NCBI GenBank assembly: GCA_014649575.1
Contig: BMTH01000005.1
Coordinates: 186,001 to 250,000 of the forward strand
From: Streptomyces griseoincarnatus
GTDB taxonomy: Bacteria > Actinomycetota > Actinomycetes > Streptomycetales > Streptomycetaceae
Direction: 5' to 3'
DNA: 64,000 nucleotides
The notes below the pieces were generated by a model that saw nothing but the letters and a program-made list of their open reading frames with translations, was not told the origin of the DNA and searched no databases. Positions 61,530 through 64,000 of the stretch are shown one piece after another. Both the position numbers and the translations under genes were made by a program. The first letter of the stretch is position 1, and every line of letters begins with the position of its first letter.

Positions 61530-62117
61530 CTACGCCCGCAACACACCGAGGCGCCCCTCCAACTGCGCCAGCAACCCCCCGAGCAGACCGGCCAGGTCAC
61601 CGAGTTCGCCGGAGCCGAGCCCGGACAGCACCGCGTTCTCGTAGGACAACTGCGACGGCAGAATCCCGTCGACCAGTTCACGCCCCGCGTCGGTCAGCCG
61701 CACATGGGCCACCCGCCGGTCCCGGGTGTCTCCACGGCGCTCCACCAGCCCCCGCTCCGTGAGCGTCTTCAACCGCTTGGTGACGGCGGCGCCGGAGGAG
61801 AACGTCTCGCGGGCCAGCTCGCTGGGTGTCAGCTCGTGCCCCGTGCGGCGCAGCGCGCCGAGCAGGTCGAACTCGGGGCGGGTGAGCCCTGCCCGCCGCA
61901 GCGGGGCGTCCTCGGCCTGCTGGAAGAGGGCCGCGCAGCGGTTGATGCGGCCGATGATCTCCATGGGCCCGGTGTCGAGGTCGGGATGGACCGCCCGCCA
62001 CTGCCGGACGACCTCGGCGACGGTGTCGCGCCCGGAGACGGGCGTGTCCGCGGTGCTCGAGGTGTCCGGCGTGCCGCTGAGGCCGTCGCCGGCCGATGGC
62101 CCTTGGGTCGCCGTCAT
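61530..62117 (-). CDS. MarR-family transcriptional regulator
   Basis: 195 residues. Winged-helix core: LTRPEFDLLGALRRTGHELT, PSELARETFSSGAAVTKRLK and the wing ERRGDTRDRRVAHVRLTDAGREL. ATG 62117 overlaps the FUSC stop by 4 bp, so it is translated with the exporter. It most likely represses the operon through the palindrome at 63968-63981 and is released by the exported compound. Confidence 0.94.
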   Translation of the reverse strand: MTATQGPSAGDGLSGTPDTSSTADTPVSGRDTVAEVVRQWRAVHPDLDTGPMEIIGRINRCAALFQQAEDAPLRRAGLTRPEFDLLGALRRTGHELTPSELARETFSSGAAVTKRLKTLTERGLVERRGDTRDRRVAHVRLTDAGRELVDGILPSQLSYENAVLSGLGSGELGDLAGLLGGLLAQLEGRLGVLRA

Positions 62118-63946
62118 GGCGATGCGCCCTCCGTGTACGTATACGTGCTGGTGGTGCCGGGGTCCGGGAGGAGTCCCCGGCGTCGTACCGTCGCCGCGAG
62201 CGTACGGTGTGCCGCCTGCTCGGCGAGCACCACCCGTTCCAGGGGCAGTGCGCGCTGCCACCATTCTCCGGCCGCGGCGTCGGCGGTCGCGCGCAGGTCG
62301 ACCACGGCGGCGGCGAGTCCGCGGCGGGCTGCCACCAGGGCGGCGGGCGAGGACGAGGGGTCGGCCGCCACGCGGGCGGCGTGCTCACGGGCGCGGTCGA
62401 CGGTGGTGAGTGCCCGCTCGACGCGCCGGCCGGCCCGCCGGTTGGTGACGGCGACGGCGGCGACGAAGCCGACCAGGGCGCCGACCAGCGTGTCCACGAC
62501 CCGGCCGGTGACCAGCTCGCCGGTGGGCTGGTAGCCGGGCAGCTCGGTGACGAGCAGCGCCAGCGGGGTCACGCAGACGCTGCCGAGCCAGTAGTTGCGG
62601 CCGATGAGCGCCTCGGCGCCGAAGTTGCAGGCGAGGATGCACAGCACGAGGGCGAGCGGGCCGAGCTGGGCGACCGGGGCGACGGCCGCGAAGAGCAGCA
62701 CGCCGACGAGGTTGCCGACGACGCGCTGCACGGCCCTGCTCCAGGTGAGGGTGATGTTGGCCTGGTAGAGGGAGGCGGCGGTGACGAGCGCCCAGTAGGG
62801 ACGTTCGGCACCGAGGGCGAGGGAGACGTAGCCGGCGAGGGCGCAACCGAGGGCGCTGCGGACGGCGACGGGGGCGAGCGGCCCGAGCCGGCTCCGCAGC
62901 GGACGCGGCGCGACGGCCCGCTCGGCGGCCACCCCGACGAGCTCGTCCCGCTCGCGTAGCAGATCCCCGTCCCGGCGCAGGCTGTCGTCGTCGAGGCGCG
63001 CACCGCCTTCCGTCCGGCACTGGCCGGCGCCGTCCGGGCGCGAGCCGACGCCGTCCGGGCGCAGGCCGTCCTCCTCCCGGCGCAGGCCGTCCTCCTCCCG
63101 GCGTGGATCCCCCGTGCGGGGAATCCGGCCCGTGCCCCGCACCGCGCGGGCCCAGGAGCGCAGCCGGGCGGGGTCGGCGTCGGCCGGGGCCGCGAGGGCG
63201 ACCTCGGCACGGATGACGAGACGTTCGAGGGCACGGCGGGTCGTGGAGGGGCGGTTCCGGACCGCGAGGAGGGTCTGCCAGGCCGCGTGCACGGCGGCGT
63301 ACGCGGCGGACCGGGCACCCGCGCCGCCCTCCTCTCCGCCGCGCGCGGTCTCGGCGTAGGCGGCGGCCGCGTTCAGCGCCTGGGCGGTGGCCCGCCGCTC
63401 GGGGCCGTGCGGACGGAGCGGGGCGGGGGCCATGCCCACGAGCCAGGCCCACACCCCGGCCGCCGCGGCGAGTGCGAGGTGGCCGGGGGCCTGGCCGAGG
63501 GTCTGCGGGACGAACAGCGCGGCGGAGCTGACGAAGGTGAGGATCACGTGCGCGGGCGGACCGACCCGGGTGGCGTCGCACCCCGCCTTCTGCACAGCGG
63601 CCAGCAGGGCGCCGACGGTGACCAGGACGACGGCGTTCCGGGTCAGGGACGCGGAGACCAGGGCCACGGCGAGCCCGCCGAGCATGCCGAGGATCACCCA
63701 GGCGAGCGCCTTGGCGCGGGCGGCGTACGGGCGGTTGTGCGCGTACAGGGCGCACAGCGATCCCGCCATCGTGTACGGGGCGAGGTCGAGCCGGCCGAGC
63801 GTCATCAGGAGCAGGCTGGGCGGGGCGACGGCGGCGACCACGCTGAGGGCGGGCTTGAACCAGACGTCGGAGGGCCGTCCGAGGCGCAGCGCGCCGACGA
63901 CGGGGAGACGCCGGACGCGCGCGGAGGTGGGGGTGGCACTGCTCAT
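62114..63946 (-). CDS. FUSC-family membrane exporter (aromatic acid exporter-like)
   Basis: 610 residues from ATG 63946. Two blocks of membrane helices (about 30-170 and 365-500) separated by a cytosolic domain that includes the repeat RREEDGLRREEDGLRPDG around 280-300; the second block has the FUSC pattern LVTAASLYQANITLTWSRAVQRVVGNLVGVLL (read in parts). Such proteins export hydroxybenzoates or other aromatic acids. Upstream TAACCT 8 nt before the ATG suggests a leaderless message. First gene of the FUSC-MarR operon. Confidence 0.9.
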   Translation of the reverse strand: MSSATPTSARVRRLPVVGALRLGRPSDVWFKPALSVVAAVAPPSLLLMTLGRLDLAPYTMAGSLCALYAHNRPYAARAKALAWVILGMLGGLAVALVSASLTRNAVVLVTVGALLAAVQKAGCDATRVGPPAHVILTFVSSAALFVPQTLGQAPGHLALAAAAGVWAWLVGMAPAPLRPHGPERRATAQALNAAAAYAETARGGEEGGAGARSAAYAAVHAAWQTLLAVRNRPSTTRRALERLVIRAEVALAAPADADPARLRSWARAVRGTGRIPRTGDPRREEDGLRREEDGLRPDGVGSRPDGAGQCRTEGGARLDDDSLRRDGDLLRERDELVGVAAERAVAPRPLRSRLGPLAPVAVRSALGCALAGYVSLALGAERPYWALVTAASLYQANITLTWSRAVQRVVGNLVGVLLFAAVAPVAQLGPLALVLCILACNFGAEALIGRNYWLGSVCVTPLALLVTELPGYQPTGELVTGRVVDTLVGALVGFVAAVAVTNRRAGRRVERALTTVDRAREHAARVAADPSSSPAALVAARRGLAAAVVDLRATADAAAGEWWQRALPLERVVLAEQAAHRTLAATVRRRGLLPDPGTTSTYTYTEGASP

Positions 63947-63967
63947 GAAGAGCAAGGTTAACAGGTG

Positions 63968-63981
63968 TTTTACTCGTAAAA
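63968..63981. promoter_or_regulatory. MarR operator candidate
   Basis: TTTTACTCGTAAAA: perfect 6-bp arms, 2-nt centre, nested within GGTTAA (63956-63961) and TTAACC (63984-63989). Lies 22 bp upstream of the FUSC start, over the promoter. Confidence 0.65.
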
Positions 63982-64000
63982 AATTAACCGGGGATCCGCT

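Overview
The window is chromosomal DNA of a Streptomyces or very close relative. The evidence is very high GC with strong GC3 bias in genes, frequent GTG starts, mycothiol- and F420-type enzymes, CebR- and CsoR-type operators, class F sortase, SHOCT, DUF6332, DUF6421 and DUF6986 proteins, and -10 boxes (TAnnnT) placed 6-9 nt before start codons as in leaderless messages. I see no tRNA, rRNA, CRISPR array, prophage or biosynthetic gene cluster. The content reads as an accessory-rich chromosomal region with several gene relics.

Layout. 1-8.5 kb: the end of a beta-helix/AAA+ ATPase fusion, a large membrane hydrolase-like protein, a DeoR regulator, an SRPBCC protein, a cysteine-synthase-family PLP enzyme and a small ATP-binding regulator. 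8.5-20.2 kb: a secreted PGRP-type amidase, SHOCT protein, two F420/FMN split-barrel oxidoreductases, a ROK regulator paired with a beta-hydroxyacid-dehydrogenase-like protein, an rRNA-type methyltransferase, a GH15 enzyme and a PAP2 phosphatase. Between the last two lies a copper locus with two perfect CsoR-type operators, a His-rich secreted protein, and the shattered remains of a CopA ATPase. 20.4-27.5 kb: a coupled Gfo/Idh - DUF6807 - cupin sugar operon, an orphan CitB-type response regulator, and the divergent tctCBA tricarboxylate transporter operon.

27.5-38.8 kb: a perfect CebR box in front of a broken cellulose-binding gene followed by an intact GH5 mannanase; a class F sortase with a probable partner surface protein; an MFS transporter, an SDR, a mycothiol-dependent enzyme, a NarL two-component system, a ~1 kb non-coding repeat island with two 141-bp near-identical units, and a TetR gene divergent from a deazaflavin-dependent nitroreductase with repeated AGAGCnnnGCTC operators. 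38.8-50.4 kb: geranylgeranyl-reductase-family protein, M20 peptidase, a kinase-NUDIX fusion, ROK kinase and divergent LacI repressor with a 12-bp operator, an IS5-type transposase relic, a secreted beta-trefoil (fascin-like) protein, a VOC relic, an HTH/DUF2975 pair and a DUF6986 aldolase-like protein.

50.5-64 kb: etfBA, flavin reductase, thioredoxin, acyltransferase, B3/B4 and transglutaminase-like proteins, the coupled DUF6421 - SDR - threonine-aldolase-like operon, GDPD, GNAT, VOC, and a FUSC exporter translationally coupled to its MarR regulator behind a nested palindrome.

The most noteworthy things are the two dead genes whose regulatory sites survive intact (copA with CsoR boxes; a CBM2 glycosidase with a CebR box), the tandem-repeat island, the class F sortase/surface-protein pair, and several clear but unassigned operators.
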